From contig CAKUTF010000010.1 of the NCBI GenBank assembly GCA_934691725.1, positions 1-64,000 of the forward strand: 64,000 nucleotides of DNA. Reading direction: 5' to 3'. The stretch's first letter is position 1, and each line of letters opens with the position of its first letter. Made by a program: the position numbers and the translations under genes. This document shows, piece by piece, positions 27,281-37,364 of the stretch. The stretch comes from an uncultured Fibrobacter sp. GTDB lineage: Bacteria; Fibrobacterota; Fibrobacteria; Fibrobacterales; Fibrobacteraceae. The notes under the pieces were generated by a model. It was not told the DNA's origin, ran no database searches, and saw only the letters and a program-made list of their open reading frames with translations.

Positions 27281-28054
27281 TTGAAAATCATCCGAACATT
27301 CTTGATGAACACGATGAATACACCGATTGAAAATCTCCCCGTGATAGAAGTTCCCCCCGAATTGCGCGGGCTTTCCGACGAAGAAATTCTTGCGCTGCAT
27401 CCGGTCGATCCCGAAAAGCGCGACCGCTTCCGCCTTTCCAAGAAGGAACGTGCGGCGAAAAAGCTCGCCAAGGAACAGGCGAAGTTCCGCCGGCTGATGG
27501 AACAGTACGAAAATCGGGACAGAATTGCCCATTCTTCGCGTCCGATGCCGAAGATGTCCGATTTTGACGGGAACGCTTCGCCGCAAGCAAGGCGCGCTGC
27601 GGTTCCGCCCGCTCCGCGAAAAACGCTGTTCGTTCCGAGCCAGATGAAGAAGACGGTCAGTGCGCAGGATCCGCTAACGCTTCCGCCGAAGCCCGCTCCG
27701 GCTCCGCTTCCGCCGAGGCAAAGTTCGGGTCGAGTGCTTGTCGGTTCGTTTGGCGGGGCGAAGTTCGGGGCGGCCAAGACGCAGATTATTTCCGAGGACG
27801 AACTGGCGAAGAAACGCGCCGCGGAAGAGGCAAAGCGCAAACGCGAACTGGCGAAAAAGCGCGCTGCGTTGGAACGCGCTTCCCTTGAACGCGCTGCGCT
27901 GACAAATCCCGAAGTTCCGCAAAAGCTCGACCCGAATTCCCTGTTTAAACCGAACTCTCCGCTAGGAACGGCTCCGTCGGCGGAAATTCCCGAAGCTCCC
28001 GTGAAGCGCAAGCGTGGACGTCCGCGCAAAAACCCGCTTCCCGAAGAACTTTAG
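27281..28054 (+). CDS. Basic protein with C-terminal AT-hook
   Basis: A 257-residue charged protein: an acidic N-terminal region, a Lys/Ala/Glu-rich helix (KKERAAKKLAKEQAK), a Pro-rich middle, a second Lys/Arg/Ala helix and a final KRKRGRPRKNP, a classic AT-hook. It probably binds AT-rich DNA. I kept the TTG start at 27281 because GGAGAAG lies just upstream. ATG codons at 27305 and 27314 are alternatives but lack a Shine-Dalgarno. No named family is recognised. Confidence 0.6.
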   Translation: MKIIRTFLMNTMNTPIENLPVIEVPPELRGLSDEEILALHPVDPEKRDRFRLSKKERAAKKLAKEQAKFRRLMEQYENRDRIAHSSRPMPKMSDFDGNASPQARRAAVPPAPRKTLFVPSQMKKTVSAQDPLTLPPKPAPAPLPPRQSSGRVLVGSFGGAKFGAAKTQIISEDELAKKRAAEEAKRKRELAKKRAALERASLERAALTNPEVPQKLDPNSLFKPNSPLGTAPSAEIPEAPVKRKRGRPRKNPLPEEL

Positions 28055-28310
28055 AACCTGTTTTCATACATGTCGGGCTTAGCTCGGCAAGCTCGCTAGC
28101 CTGTCAAATCCCATTCCTTAAAGGGGATTCCCCGGTCAAGCCGGGGAATGACATTTTAAAAAGCCTAGACGTCCGCAGACCAATTCCTCATTACTCATTG
28201 CTAATTTCTCATTTTCTTAGACGTCTGCGGCCTACTCCCTCATCCCTAATCCCTAGTTCCTAACCATAGACGTCTGCGGTTCCTAACGAAGACATTCTTT
28301 AAACTCGCTT
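28055..28310 (+). repeat. Modular intergenic repeat, copy A
   Basis: It begins at the stop codon of the AT-hook gene with AGAACCTGTTTTCATA. It contains a hairpin at 28127-28149 (ATTCCCCGG, loop TCAAG, CCGGGGAAT), then three GACGT-type motifs separated by pyrimidine-rich blocks (CTCATTGCTAAT, CCCTAATCCCTA), and ends near AAGACATTCT. Copies with the same order occur at 57986 and 61992. Confidence 0.8.
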
Positions 28311-28370
28311 TTTTTACTTTTTTAGCCACAATTCGCAATTTTTTGCAGAGATTGAATATATCTTTGGGAT

Positions 28371-30341
28371 ATGCGATATGGTGATATTTCCTGTTTTCAG
28401 AGCGGTGTAGCTGTTCCCCTGTTTTCGTTGCGTTCCAAGGATAGCGTCGGCATTGGCGAATTTTTGGATTTGGTGCCGTTTGGCGCGTGGGCGAAGAAAT
28501 GCGGCTTGAATGTTATCCAGATTCTTCCGGTGAACGATACCGGCTACGAATCCTCCCCTTATAGCGCGCGTAGCGCCTTTGCGCTGAATCCGGCGTTTAT
28601 CCGTTTGCAGATCATCATCGGGGCGGAAAACTTTATGCCGGAGATCACGGCCCTGCAACAGAAATATGTGGCGGAACCGAAAGTCCGCTACCAGGAAATT
28701 GTGCGGGAAAAGCGTATCATTCTCCGGAAGATTTTTGATTCGCGCTATGCGCTTTTGGAACACAACGTCGCGTTTCTCAAGTGGGTCGATGCGAATCCGT
28801 GGGTGAAACCCTATGCGGTTTATGCGGTTCTCAAGGAAAAGAACCAGGAAGCTAGCTGGAAAAGCTGGCCGGAAGATTCTAGTCCCACCCAAGCCCGCGT
28901 GAGCGCCCTGTTTCGCAAGATGCACAAGGACGCCATGTTCCAGTGCTGGATGCAATTCGAAGCGGAAGCCCAGTTCAAGGTGACATCCGACAAGCTCACC
29001 GAAAGCGGTGTCCATCTGAAGGGCGATATCCCGATTCTTTTGAACGAGGACAGCGCGGACGTCTGGTATAACCGCAAGTATTTTTCGCTTTCCGACCGGG
29101 CCGGTGCGCCTCCAGATATGTTCAGCTACAGCGGACAGAACTGGGGATTCCCGACTTACCGCTGGGACGTCTTGGAACAGGACGGTTTTAAGTGGTGGCT
29201 TGACCGCCTTGCCGAAGCGGCGAAATTCTATCATGCTTACCGCATCGATCATGTCCTGGGCTTCTTCCGGATTTGGGAGATTCCTGAAAACCAGCGGACG
29301 GGAATTCTCGGACACTTCTCTCCGGCGATTCCTTTGACGGAAGCGGAACTTTCCTCCGCGGGCTTCAAGAAGGAAACGCTAGGCTACCTGCAAAATCCGA
29401 ATTTCTCCAGGGGGCAGCTCCGGGAATTTTTGGGCGATGCGACAGACACCTGTGTCGAAAAGTACTTTGAGCTGTTGCCGTTTACGAGCGACCGTTTCGT
29501 TCTGAAGGAAGAGTTCCGCTCGGAAAGCGCGATAGTCGATTCCGGTGAAGAACAGCCCGTAAAGGACGGTCTTTTAAAAGTTTTGTGGAATCGCGTCTTT
29601 GTGCCGGGAACGCCCGAAGGGAAATTCTATCCGTTCTGGTATTGGTATAACGCTCCGGTGCTAGGAACGCTTCCCCAAGGCGAACAGGAATCGCTTCGGA
29701 ATTTAATCCGGTCTAACGAAGCGGCTCAGGAACCCCTGTGGTATGCAAACGGCAAGAAGCTGCTCTCCGTTCTTTCCCGGGCTACGGACATGACTGTATG
29801 CGCCGAGGATCTGGGGGCGGTTCCGCGCTGCGTTCCGCAAGTCCTTTCGGAACTTCGGATCAATTCGCTCCGCGTGGAACGCTGGGCGCGTAACTGGGAC
29901 GCTCCTTCCCAGCCGTATTACGAGCTTTCCGAATACCCGAGGCTCTCCGTCGCGACGACGAGCGTCCACGACACATCGACATTGCTAGGTCTCTGGAAGG
30001 AAAAGGATTTCGATAAGAATCTTTTCTGGTCGAGCCATCTGCATATGGATGGTCCTGCGCCGGAATCCCTGACCCCGGATACGGTCAGGCAGCTCATCCG
30101 GAACATCTTCAAGGCGAACAGCCTCTTCTGCATTCCGCCTTTGCAGGATTTTCTAGCTCTGAGCGCGCGCCTTTCGCCGGCAAATCCCGACGACGAACGC
30201 GTCAATACGCCGGGAACGGTCGGTCCGCAGAACTGGACCTATCGGATGCCGTGTACCATCGAGGAACTAGAAGAAAATGTCGCGCTGGTTCGCGAAATTG
30301 CCCGGCTGACGGATGAACGTTCCAGGCGTTCGCTCGTGTGA
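28371..30341 (+). CDS. malQ: 4-alpha-glucanotransferase (amylomaltase, GH77)
   Basis: A 656-residue GH77 enzyme that transfers alpha-1,4-glucan segments. It has the family's N-terminal GVAVPLFSLRS and ILPVNDTG segments, the nucleophile region YRIDHVLGFFRIWE, the acid/base region CAEDLGAVP and the third carboxylate region SVHDTSTLLGLW. It precedes a GH13 enzyme by 7 bases, so the two probably work together on maltodextrin or glycogen. Confidence 0.93.
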   Translation: MRYGDISCFQSGVAVPLFSLRSKDSVGIGEFLDLVPFGAWAKKCGLNVIQILPVNDTGYESSPYSARSAFALNPAFIRLQIIIGAENFMPEITALQQKYVAEPKVRYQEIVREKRIILRKIFDSRYALLEHNVAFLKWVDANPWVKPYAVYAVLKEKNQEASWKSWPEDSSPTQARVSALFRKMHKDAMFQCWMQFEAEAQFKVTSDKLTESGVHLKGDIPILLNEDSADVWYNRKYFSLSDRAGAPPDMFSYSGQNWGFPTYRWDVLEQDGFKWWLDRLAEAAKFYHAYRIDHVLGFFRIWEIPENQRTGILGHFSPAIPLTEAELSSAGFKKETLGYLQNPNFSRGQLREFLGDATDTCVEKYFELLPFTSDRFVLKEEFRSESAIVDSGEEQPVKDGLLKVLWNRVFVPGTPEGKFYPFWYWYNAPVLGTLPQGEQESLRNLIRSNEAAQEPLWYANGKKLLSVLSRATDMTVCAEDLGAVPRCVPQVLSELRINSLRVERWARNWDAPSQPYYELSEYPRLSVATTSVHDTSTLLGLWKEKDFDKNLFWSSHLHMDGPAPESLTPDTVRQLIRNIFKANSLFCIPPLQDFLALSARLSPANPDDERVNTPGTVGPQNWTYRMPCTIEELEENVALVREIARLTDERSRRSLV

Positions 30342-30348
30342 TTTTTGT

Positions 30349-31791
30349 ATGGCGAACATCATATCGCAAGCCCGGTTTCCGGAATGGGTGAAATCGGCGG
30401 TCTTTTACCAGATTTTTCCAGATAGGTTTGCGCGCAGTCCGCGTTATTTCGCTCCGGGACATTTTAGAAATTGGGGCTCAAAGCCTGAAACGACCGGATT
30501 TTGCGGGGGAAATCTCCGCGGGATTCTGGAACATCTCGATTATATCCAGCGGGTCGGTGCGAATGCGATTTACCTTTGCCCGATTTTCATGAGCGCAGCG
30601 AACCATCGCTACCACACGGTCGATTATTTTCGGATCGATCCGGTGCTGGGGACGCTTGAAGATTTCGACGAGTTGGTTCGCGAAATTCATCGCCGGGGAA
30701 TGCGCCTGGTTCTCGACGGTGTCTTCAACCACTGCTCGCGCGGATTCTTTCCTTTTTTGAGCGTGATGGAAGAGGGCGAAGCGTCTCCGTTCAAGGACTG
30801 GTTTCACATCCATTCTTTTCCGGTCAAGGCTTATTCGGGGCGTCCGAATTACGAATGTTGGTGGGGAATGCCGCCGCTCCCCAAGTTCAACACGGACAAC
30901 GTCGAGGTTCGGGAATACTTGATGCGCGTTGCCGAATACTGGCTGCATCGCGGAATCGACGGCTGGCGATTGGACGTTCCGAACGAAATCGACGATGACG
31001 GTTTCTGGCGCGAGTTCCGCTTGCGGGTCAAAAGGATAAATCCCGAAGCGTATATCGTCGGGGAAATCTGGGAAGATCCTTCGCGCTGGCTCGCGGGCGA
31101 CCAGTTCGATGGGGTGATGAACTATCCGGTGCGAAAGCTTGCCCTGGATTTTCTCTTTCCGCAAGGGATGCGCTCGGCGGATGCCGTTTCGACAGGCGAT
31201 ACGACGGGAATGTGTGTCGGAAAGCTCGGCCTTTCCGAATTTTGCAAGAAGTTCCAGGCTCTTTTTGAACGGGACCTTTTTGGCGTCCAGATGAACCTTT
31301 TCGGGAGTCATGATACGGCTCGCTTGCGGACGCTTGCCGGGGAAAATCCGGATGGGGCGCTTCTCGCCTGTGCGCTTCTCCTAAGCCTCCCCGGAGCGAT
31401 TTCCCTCTATTACGGTGACGAAATCGGGATGGAAGGCGGCAAGGATCCCGACAACCGGCGCTGTTTTCCGTGGCAGGAAATTCCCGAGGCGGAAAATTCC
31501 GAAATGTTTCGCCTGGTGCGGACCTTTCTTTCGTTTCGCAAGCGCGAATCCGCGATGACGCTCGGAACGTTTTTAATCCGTCCCGAAGGGCAGGGAATTC
31601 TCGTTTGCCGGACTTATGAAAATACGGTCGTGGAGCTTCGGCTGGGATTTCCCGGCGCGGTTCCCCTGTCCGGAATTTCGGCTCGGACGGAAATCGTTTA
31701 CGAGAAAAATCGGATCCCGATTGAAAACGTGGCTGGCTATTTCGTGGCAAAAGGCGGAATCGTTCTCACCAAAAGGACGCTCTCTTACTAA
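30349..31791 (+). CDS. GH13 alpha-amylase-family glycosidase (neopullulanase/cyclomaltodextrinase-like)
   Basis: A 480-residue GH13 enzyme, probably intracellular since no signal peptide is visible. The four conserved regions are present: DGVFNHC, GWRLDVPNE (nucleophile Asp), GEIWEDP (acid/base Glu) and FGSHDTAR (transition-state Asp). The short N-terminal WVKSAVFYQIFPDRF is typical of maltodextrin-cleaving members. I chose the ATG at 30349, just after the malQ stop at 30341; the frame itself extends upstream into malQ. Confidence 0.88.
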   Translation: MANIISQARFPEWVKSAVFYQIFPDRFARSPRYFAPGHFRNWGSKPETTGFCGGNLRGILEHLDYIQRVGANAIYLCPIFMSAANHRYHTVDYFRIDPVLGTLEDFDELVREIHRRGMRLVLDGVFNHCSRGFFPFLSVMEEGEASPFKDWFHIHSFPVKAYSGRPNYECWWGMPPLPKFNTDNVEVREYLMRVAEYWLHRGIDGWRLDVPNEIDDDGFWREFRLRVKRINPEAYIVGEIWEDPSRWLAGDQFDGVMNYPVRKLALDFLFPQGMRSADAVSTGDTTGMCVGKLGLSEFCKKFQALFERDLFGVQMNLFGSHDTARLRTLAGENPDGALLACALLLSLPGAISLYYGDEIGMEGGKDPDNRRCFPWQEIPEAENSEMFRLVRTFLSFRKRESAMTLGTFLIRPEGQGILVCRTYENTVVELRLGFPGAVPLSGISARTEIVYEKNRIPIENVAGYFVAKGGIVLTKRTLSY

Positions 31792-31838
31792 ATTTGAACG
31801 GCACTTTAGGTTTTTTACGCCTTTAAGGAAAAGATCAG

Positions 31839-34433
31839 ATGAAGAAAAAAATATTCGGTTTGCGCGAGGTCATCATTCTCGCTATCCTACTTCTTTCGTG
31901 CTACACGATCATTCCTTCGATTCGCGTCCATTCCAAGACTGGCGAGGCGAAAAAGGAATATGTGAAGCAAAATCCGAAGGTCGCTGCGAAGGCGGTGAAC
32001 TTTGGGCTTGACCTGGCCGGCGGCACAAGCATCACGCTGCAGATCGACGGCAAGGGGCTGAAGGACGAAGACATCAAGGATGTCCAGCAGCAGTCCCTCG
32101 AAATCGTGCGGAACCGCGTGGACCAGTTCGGCCTTTCCGAACCGTTGATTTCCCCGTCGGGCAAGGACCGCATCATCGTCGAACTTGCGGGGGTGGACGA
32201 TTCCACGGCGAAGAGTCTTGTCGGTAGTACGGCAAAGCTCGAATTCAAGATTCTTGCGGAACAGGAAAAGTTCGGGCAGGTCGTTTCGGTCATCGACAAC
32301 TACCTGGTGAACCGCGGAGCGATTGCGGATTCAAACGCCACGGCAACTCCGAGCGATTCGTCAAAGGCTCCTGAAAAGGTTGCGGATGTTTCGGATGCGG
32401 ATCTCTTTGCCGGCAATGCGGCTAGCAAGACGGATTCCGCTGCAAAGTCGGACAGCGCCTCGGCAAGCGAAAATTCCCAGGGCGTCGCTCTCTCCGCTCT
32501 GTATATGTCTTTTGGAAACGGCGGCTTTGTCGCCCAGGAACAGATAGAAACGGTGAAGCGAATCTTGAACGACCGCACCGTGCAGAGCCTGGTTCCGCAC
32601 GATGTCGTTTTCGCCTGGGGTTCGGGACTTGAAAAGGTGAACGGCTCTGCGCTCAAGGCCAAGCGTCTTTATCTGCTCAAGCGTCGCGCAGAAATGAGTG
32701 GCGAATATGTTTCCGATGCGCGTCCGTATCGTGTGAGCGACGGGACGAATTCCGGCGAAGTCGCCGTGAGCCTTAAGTTCGCGGGTATCGGACCGAAACG
32801 CTTTGGCGCGATTACCGCGGCGAACATCGGCAAGCAGATGGCGATCGTTCTCGACGATCAGGTAATCAGCGCCCCGGTCATTCGTGACCGCATCCCGAAT
32901 GGCGAAGCCCAGATTACAGGACTTGACGACATGGCGGAAGCAAACCGTCTCGCTGTCGTTCTCCGTTCCGGCGCGCTCAAGGCTCCGATGAACATCATCG
33001 AAAGCCGCACAATCGGGGCGACTCTCGGCGACGACAACATCCGCTCCGGATTTGGATCCGCCTTGATTGGTCTTGTGATTACCGTGCTTTTCATGATTAT
33101 GTATTATCGCTTTGGCGGTCTTGTCGCAAGCGCAGGTCTTATCTGCAATGCGTTGATTACCGCCGCGGTGCTTTCCGTATTCCATGCGACGATGACGCTT
33201 CCGGGTATCGCCGGTATGATTTTGACCGTCGGCATGTCGATTGACGCGAACGTGATTATTTTCGAACGCGTGCGTGAAGAACTCCGCGAAGGGAACAAGG
33301 CTCGCATGGCTATCGCCAAGGGTTACGAAAGGGCGTTCAGCGCGATTTTCGACTCGAACCTGACGACATTCCTCACCGCGCTCATTCTTTACAAGGTCGG
33401 TTCCGCTTCGGTCAAGGGCTTCGGTCTCACGTTGATGATCGGTATCGCGGCTTCGATGTTTACCGCCCTGACGGTTACGCGCGCCATCTTCGACATCAAG
33501 CTTGCCAAGCAGGATTCGAATACGATTTCGATTGGAAGCGGAATTTCCGCTTTGAACAATGCGCACCTCTCGATTATCAGCCGGGCGAAAGTCTTCGGAA
33601 CGATTTCCGCTGTCCTGATTCTCGCGGCGTTCGGACTTGCGGTTTTCAAGGGATTCAATTTCAGCATCGACTTCACGGGCGGTACGGTTTTCCGCGTCCA
33701 GTATAACGATTCCAAGGATCATATCCAGGACTTGAATGACGTTCTCGCCAAGTTCAACGTGACCGACGGAACGGTCCGCGCTGTGGGCGGCACGTCCATC
33801 CAGAACGCCTATGAAGTCTCCGTGAAGAGCGAAAAGGGACAGGACGTCGTGAAGGCGATTGATTCCGACGACAATGTCCATATCCTTTCCCAGAACGATG
33901 TCGGTGCGACAATCGGAAAGGAACTGCGCTTTAATGCGATTCTCGCGGTTGTCTTCGCCTGGATTGCGATTTGCCTTTACGTCTGGTTCCGTTTTGGAAA
34001 GCTAGGCCTGGGCTTCGGTCTCGGGGCGATTATCGGCCTGATTCACGATACGATTATCACCATCGGCATGATTTCCCTCCTGGGACTTTCGGTCGATGGT
34101 GCCTTGATCGCCGCACTCCTCACGATGATCGGTTATTCGGTGAACGATACGATTATCAACTACGACCGCATTCGTGAAAATGTCCGCCTGCACGGTTCTG
34201 CGAATTTTGCGGGCCTTGTCGATACGTCGGTTTCGCAGTGCTTGAGCCGCACCGTCATTACGTCTTTCTCGACGCTCTTTGTGTGCATCATCCTCGCTGT
34301 GATGGGCGGTTCCTCGATTCGCGATTTCGGTATCGTGATGTCGTTCGGCGTGCTGATTGGAACGTATTCTTCCATCTTCATCTGCTCGCCGTTTGTCGTG
34401 TGGTTCAATTCCCGCATTCGTCGCATCGTGTAA
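31839..34433 (+). CDS. secDF: SecD-SecF fusion, Sec translocon accessory membrane protein
   Basis: An 864-residue fusion. Residues ~1-565 are SecD-like (FGLDLAGGTSITLQID, periplasmic domain, then six helices with IIFERVREELREG). Residues ~580-864 are SecF-like (FSIDFTGGTVFRVQ, DTIINYDRIRENVR). It uses the proton motive force to help translocation. A Ser/Ala/Asp-rich insert (~residues 168-215) interrupts the periplasmic domain. Single-chain SecDF occurs in Bacteroidota and Bacillus. It is followed by a terminator. Confidence 0.93.
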   Translation: MKKKIFGLREVIILAILLLSCYTIIPSIRVHSKTGEAKKEYVKQNPKVAAKAVNFGLDLAGGTSITLQIDGKGLKDEDIKDVQQQSLEIVRNRVDQFGLSEPLISPSGKDRIIVELAGVDDSTAKSLVGSTAKLEFKILAEQEKFGQVVSVIDNYLVNRGAIADSNATATPSDSSKAPEKVADVSDADLFAGNAASKTDSAAKSDSASASENSQGVALSALYMSFGNGGFVAQEQIETVKRILNDRTVQSLVPHDVVFAWGSGLEKVNGSALKAKRLYLLKRRAEMSGEYVSDARPYRVSDGTNSGEVAVSLKFAGIGPKRFGAITAANIGKQMAIVLDDQVISAPVIRDRIPNGEAQITGLDDMAEANRLAVVLRSGALKAPMNIIESRTIGATLGDDNIRSGFGSALIGLVITVLFMIMYYRFGGLVASAGLICNALITAAVLSVFHATMTLPGIAGMILTVGMSIDANVIIFERVREELREGNKARMAIAKGYERAFSAIFDSNLTTFLTALILYKVGSASVKGFGLTLMIGIAASMFTALTVTRAIFDIKLAKQDSNTISIGSGISALNNAHLSIISRAKVFGTISAVLILAAFGLAVFKGFNFSIDFTGGTVFRVQYNDSKDHIQDLNDVLAKFNVTDGTVRAVGGTSIQNAYEVSVKSEKGQDVVKAIDSDDNVHILSQNDVGATIGKELRFNAILAVVFAWIAICLYVWFRFGKLGLGFGLGAIIGLIHDTIITIGMISLLGLSVDGALIAALLTMIGYSVNDTIINYDRIRENVRLHGSANFAGLVDTSVSQCLSRTVITSFSTLFVCIILAVMGGSSIRDFGIVMSFGVLIGTYSSIFICSPFVVWFNSRIRRIV

Positions 34434-34454
34434 TTTTTGTAAATAATTTTCGAA

Positions 34455-34483
34455 AGACCTAGGCACTTGCCCGGGTCTTTTTT
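34455..34483 (+). terminator. Rho-independent terminator after secDF
   Basis: AGACC and GGTCT, with inner GGCA/TGCC pairing, form a hairpin followed by a T-run. Confidence 0.8.
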
Positions 34484-34528
34484 ATTTTTGGGGCGAACCC
34501 GAAGCGTCCATCGTTCAAGAAGGCTCGT

Positions 34529-35449
34529 ATGCACAAGTATTATAAAATCGAGAATGGCCGCATCACGCAAGCCGAGGACGAAGATTCCGCGGACATCGTG
34601 CTGATGGGAAGTCCGAGCCCTGAGCAGCGGGGCGCTCTGGTGAAGAAGTACGAAATCGCCGAGCATACGATTGCGTCCGCCTTCGATAATGACGAGCTTT
34701 CCCGCGTGGAATACGACGACGATTTCATCACGATCGTTTTTAAGAAACCGCGCAACTACACATCCGCGGACAATTTCGAGTTTCGCGTGGAATCTTTCGG
34801 GATATTCCTTTTTTCGGACTGGGTGCTGCTCCTTTCGGATGCGGAACTCCCGCTGATGGACCCGCGGCGCTTTTCGAAAATCGACAGCCTGAATACATTT
34901 GTCATCAAGCTTTTGAACTATTCCGTCTATCATTTCAACGAGCATTTGAAAATCATCAGCCGGATAAGCGACGAGCTGGAGGACAAACTCCAGAACACGC
35001 TCGACAATAAATACCTGCAATACATGTTCACGCTAAACAAGGGCTTGATTTACTACGTCAGCGCGCTGAATTCCAACGAGGCGCTTTTGAAAAAGTTGCA
35101 GATGGGACGCGGAATGCATTTTGACGAAAACGAGCGTGAACTCTTAGACGACGTGGTGATTGAAAACAGGCAGAGTTTGCAGCAAGCGGAAATCTATGCG
35201 AACATTCTTGCTTCGTTGATGGATGCGCGGGCGAGCGTCGTGAACAACAACATGAACGCGTTGATGAAAACGCTAAACGTCATCACGATTGCGATTACGA
35301 TTCCGACTTTCGTCGCGAGTATTTTTGGAATGAACGTCGCGTTTCCCTTTGGGCTCGGCCCGGAAAATCCCTATTCGTTCTGGATTATCGCGGCGATTTT
35401 TGTCCTCTCGGTCGCCGGAGTCCTTTTTGTGTGGCGCAAGCGCAAGTAG
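34529..35449 (+). CDS. corA: CorA-family magnesium/divalent cation transporter
   Basis: A 306-residue protein with a soluble N-terminal domain, a long helix and two C-terminal transmembrane helices. The GMN signature occurs as FGMNVAFPFG near residue 272 at the end of the first helix, and the chain ends in a basic tail (VWRKRK). It mediates Mg2+ uptake in the inner membrane. The CLC gene starts 6 bases later. Confidence 0.9.
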   Translation: MHKYYKIENGRITQAEDEDSADIVLMGSPSPEQRGALVKKYEIAEHTIASAFDNDELSRVEYDDDFITIVFKKPRNYTSADNFEFRVESFGIFLFSDWVLLLSDAELPLMDPRRFSKIDSLNTFVIKLLNYSVYHFNEHLKIISRISDELEDKLQNTLDNKYLQYMFTLNKGLIYYVSALNSNEALLKKLQMGRGMHFDENERELLDDVVIENRQSLQQAEIYANILASLMDARASVVNNNMNALMKTLNVITIAITIPTFVASIFGMNVAFPFGLGPENPYSFWIIAAIFVLSVAGVLFVWRKRK

Positions 35450-35455
35450 CTTCCG

Positions 35456-37195
35456 ATGAAAAAGTTCTCTCGGCTGTTCATCGTCAATTCCTATGTTCCC
35501 AAAATTTTGCTTGCCGCATTTATCGGCCTTGTGACGGGGGGCGTAGCGGTAGTCTTTCGGCTCTGCCTGGAACATACGTCTTCGTTTGTACACAATACGT
35601 TTACCGGTTGGACGCTTTATGCGGCTCCGGCTGTCGGCGGGCTTCTTTGCGGTTTGTTCCTGTTTGTCGTGACGAAGACTCCCGAGGCTTCCGGGCAGGG
35701 AACCGACCGTTCCATTTACGCGTTTCATCATCACGGCGGAGTTCTCAGAAAGCGCGTTGCTCCCGTGAAATTAATCGCCAGCACGATTACGCTCGGCAGC
35801 GGTGGTAGCGCCGGCTATGAAGGTCCCGTTTCGCAAATCGGTTCGGGAATCGCCTCCCTGATCTGCCGCCTTTTCAAGATGCCGCGAGCGGTCCGCAGAC
35901 AGTTCGGTCTTGCGGGAATGGCCGCGGGTCTCGGCGCGATTTTCAAGGCTCCGCTTTCGGGAGCGCTGACGTCGGTAGAGATTCTTTACCGAGAGGATTT
36001 CGAAAGCAGCGCGTTTGGGACGTCGATTGTCGCTTCGGTCGTCGGGTTTGCCGTGTATTCCAGCGTGTTCGGGACTGCTCCTACGTTCAATGTGCCGAAC
36101 TTTTACTTTGCCAACGGGATAGAGCTTTTGTTCTGCGCGATTCTCGGGTTAATTTGTGTACCGCTGTCGTTCGTTTATGTGAAATGCTACTATGCCGTCG
36201 AGGATTTCTTTTCCCGGTGGAACGCTCCGAATTGGTTGAAGCCCGCAATCGGCGGCATCCTGTGCGGAATCGTTGCCATCGGATTTCCGCAGGCGATGGG
36301 CGGAACCTGGGACTACGTGGAAAGCATGACCCGCTTGGTGGATCCGTCGAGCGCGCCTTCCGTGATATTTCTTCTCGGGCTTGTCCTTGCAAAGATTCTC
36401 GCGACATCTTTTACCGTGGGAAGCGGAGGCTCGGGCGGTGTCTTTGGTCCGTCGCTCTTTTTGGGAGGCGTCATCGGGGCGGCGTTTGCCGTCGCGGTCG
36501 AAACGCTTGGGCCGGGAATTTTGCGGGAACCCGGAGCGATGCCGCTTGTGGGCATGGGAGCCTTCTTTGCCGGCGCTGCCAAGGCTCCGCTCGCAGGGGT
36601 AGTCATGGTCTGCGAAATGACGGGCAGCTACCAGCTCTTGCCGGGAATCATGATAGCCGCGGTCGTCCATGTAGCCTTTAGTCGCAAGTGGAGCATTTAC
36701 CGCAGCCAGGTGCTGAACAAGTTCGCGTCGCCCGTCCACAGGCTCGAAATGGACCCGGACCTTTTGCGGACGATTTCCGTCGAATCCGTGATGCAAAAAA
36801 CTCCGGTGCTTATTCTCTCGGCTTCCAAAACCTTTCACGAAGCGGAGCGTGAAATCGATGCGTTCAACATGGAGCATGTCGATTCGGCGACCGTCCATTC
36901 CTATCCGGTTTTCGAGGACGGAAAGTATCTCGGGATTTTGGACTGGAGCCTTGCCTTGCAGAACATCGTATCGATTGAAGGTTCGGCGTCTGTACTACTC
37001 GTCTCGGATTGTGTTTCGCGTTCACCGCTTTTGCCAGCGAGTGCCGATTTGCATACGGCGATGAAGTTTATGCTCAAACATTCCCTGAACGAAGTCTATG
37101 TCAAGAACTCGGCGGGAAAAATCGAAGGCGTCCTTTCGACCGCGGTAATCCTTGATACATACGACCGCGTTGTCCGGGAAAGCTTTAAAAACTGA
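35456..37195 (+). CDS. CLC-family chloride channel/antiporter with CBS domains
   Basis: A 579-residue protein. The membrane part (~1-430) has the ion-binding motifs GSGGSAGYEGP (with the gating glutamate) and GSGGSGGVFGPSLF. The C-terminal ~140 residues form a CBS pair (MQKTPVLILSASKTF and LPASADLHTAMKFM). It moves chloride, probably in exchange for protons, though fluoride-specific CLCs also exist. It follows corA closely. Confidence 0.9.
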   Translation: MKKFSRLFIVNSYVPKILLAAFIGLVTGGVAVVFRLCLEHTSSFVHNTFTGWTLYAAPAVGGLLCGLFLFVVTKTPEASGQGTDRSIYAFHHHGGVLRKRVAPVKLIASTITLGSGGSAGYEGPVSQIGSGIASLICRLFKMPRAVRRQFGLAGMAAGLGAIFKAPLSGALTSVEILYREDFESSAFGTSIVASVVGFAVYSSVFGTAPTFNVPNFYFANGIELLFCAILGLICVPLSFVYVKCYYAVEDFFSRWNAPNWLKPAIGGILCGIVAIGFPQAMGGTWDYVESMTRLVDPSSAPSVIFLLGLVLAKILATSFTVGSGGSGGVFGPSLFLGGVIGAAFAVAVETLGPGILREPGAMPLVGMGAFFAGAAKAPLAGVVMVCEMTGSYQLLPGIMIAAVVHVAFSRKWSIYRSQVLNKFASPVHRLEMDPDLLRTISVESVMQKTPVLILSASKTFHEAEREIDAFNMEHVDSATVHSYPVFEDGKYLGILDWSLALQNIVSIEGSASVLLVSDCVSRSPLLPASADLHTAMKFMLKHSLNEVYVKNSAGKIEGVLSTAVILDTYDRVVRESFKN

Positions 37196-37362
37196 ACGAG
37201 AGAGCTGCTTCTGGCGAACGGGATTCTTCCCGCGGTAATCGGGTAGGGGGAAAGAACGGTCATGAGAATCCCTGTCGAGAACAGATCGTCCGCGTTCTCG
37301 GTGGAAGCCATGAGGCAAAGACCGCTGACGAGAAGAAACGCGCCCGAGGCAAGGATAGCCAC
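37096..37362 (-). CDS. Possible small membrane protein (weak)
   Basis: An 88-codon frame whose first ~60 residues outside the CLC gene look protein-like, with a hydrophobic start (MAILASGAFLLVSGLCLM). It overlaps the convergent CLC gene by about 100 bases and I recognise no family. It may be a decayed gene whose true end is lost. Confidence 0.3.
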   Translation of the reverse strand: MAILASGAFLLVSGLCLMASTENADDLFSTGILMTVLSPYPITAGRIPFARSSSLVQFLKLSRTTRSYVSRITAVERTPSIFPAEFLT

Positions 37363-37364
37363 TG

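Noticed and set aside
28127..28149. Hairpin of repeat copy A as an ordinary terminator
   Set aside because: No T-run follows and the same hairpin recurs in other copies with the same surrounding modules, so it is part of the repeat.
32361..33881. 506-codon minus-strand frame opposite secDF
   Set aside because: secDF motifs are intact on the plus strand; the opposite frame is His/Asn/Arg-rich with no recognisable domain.
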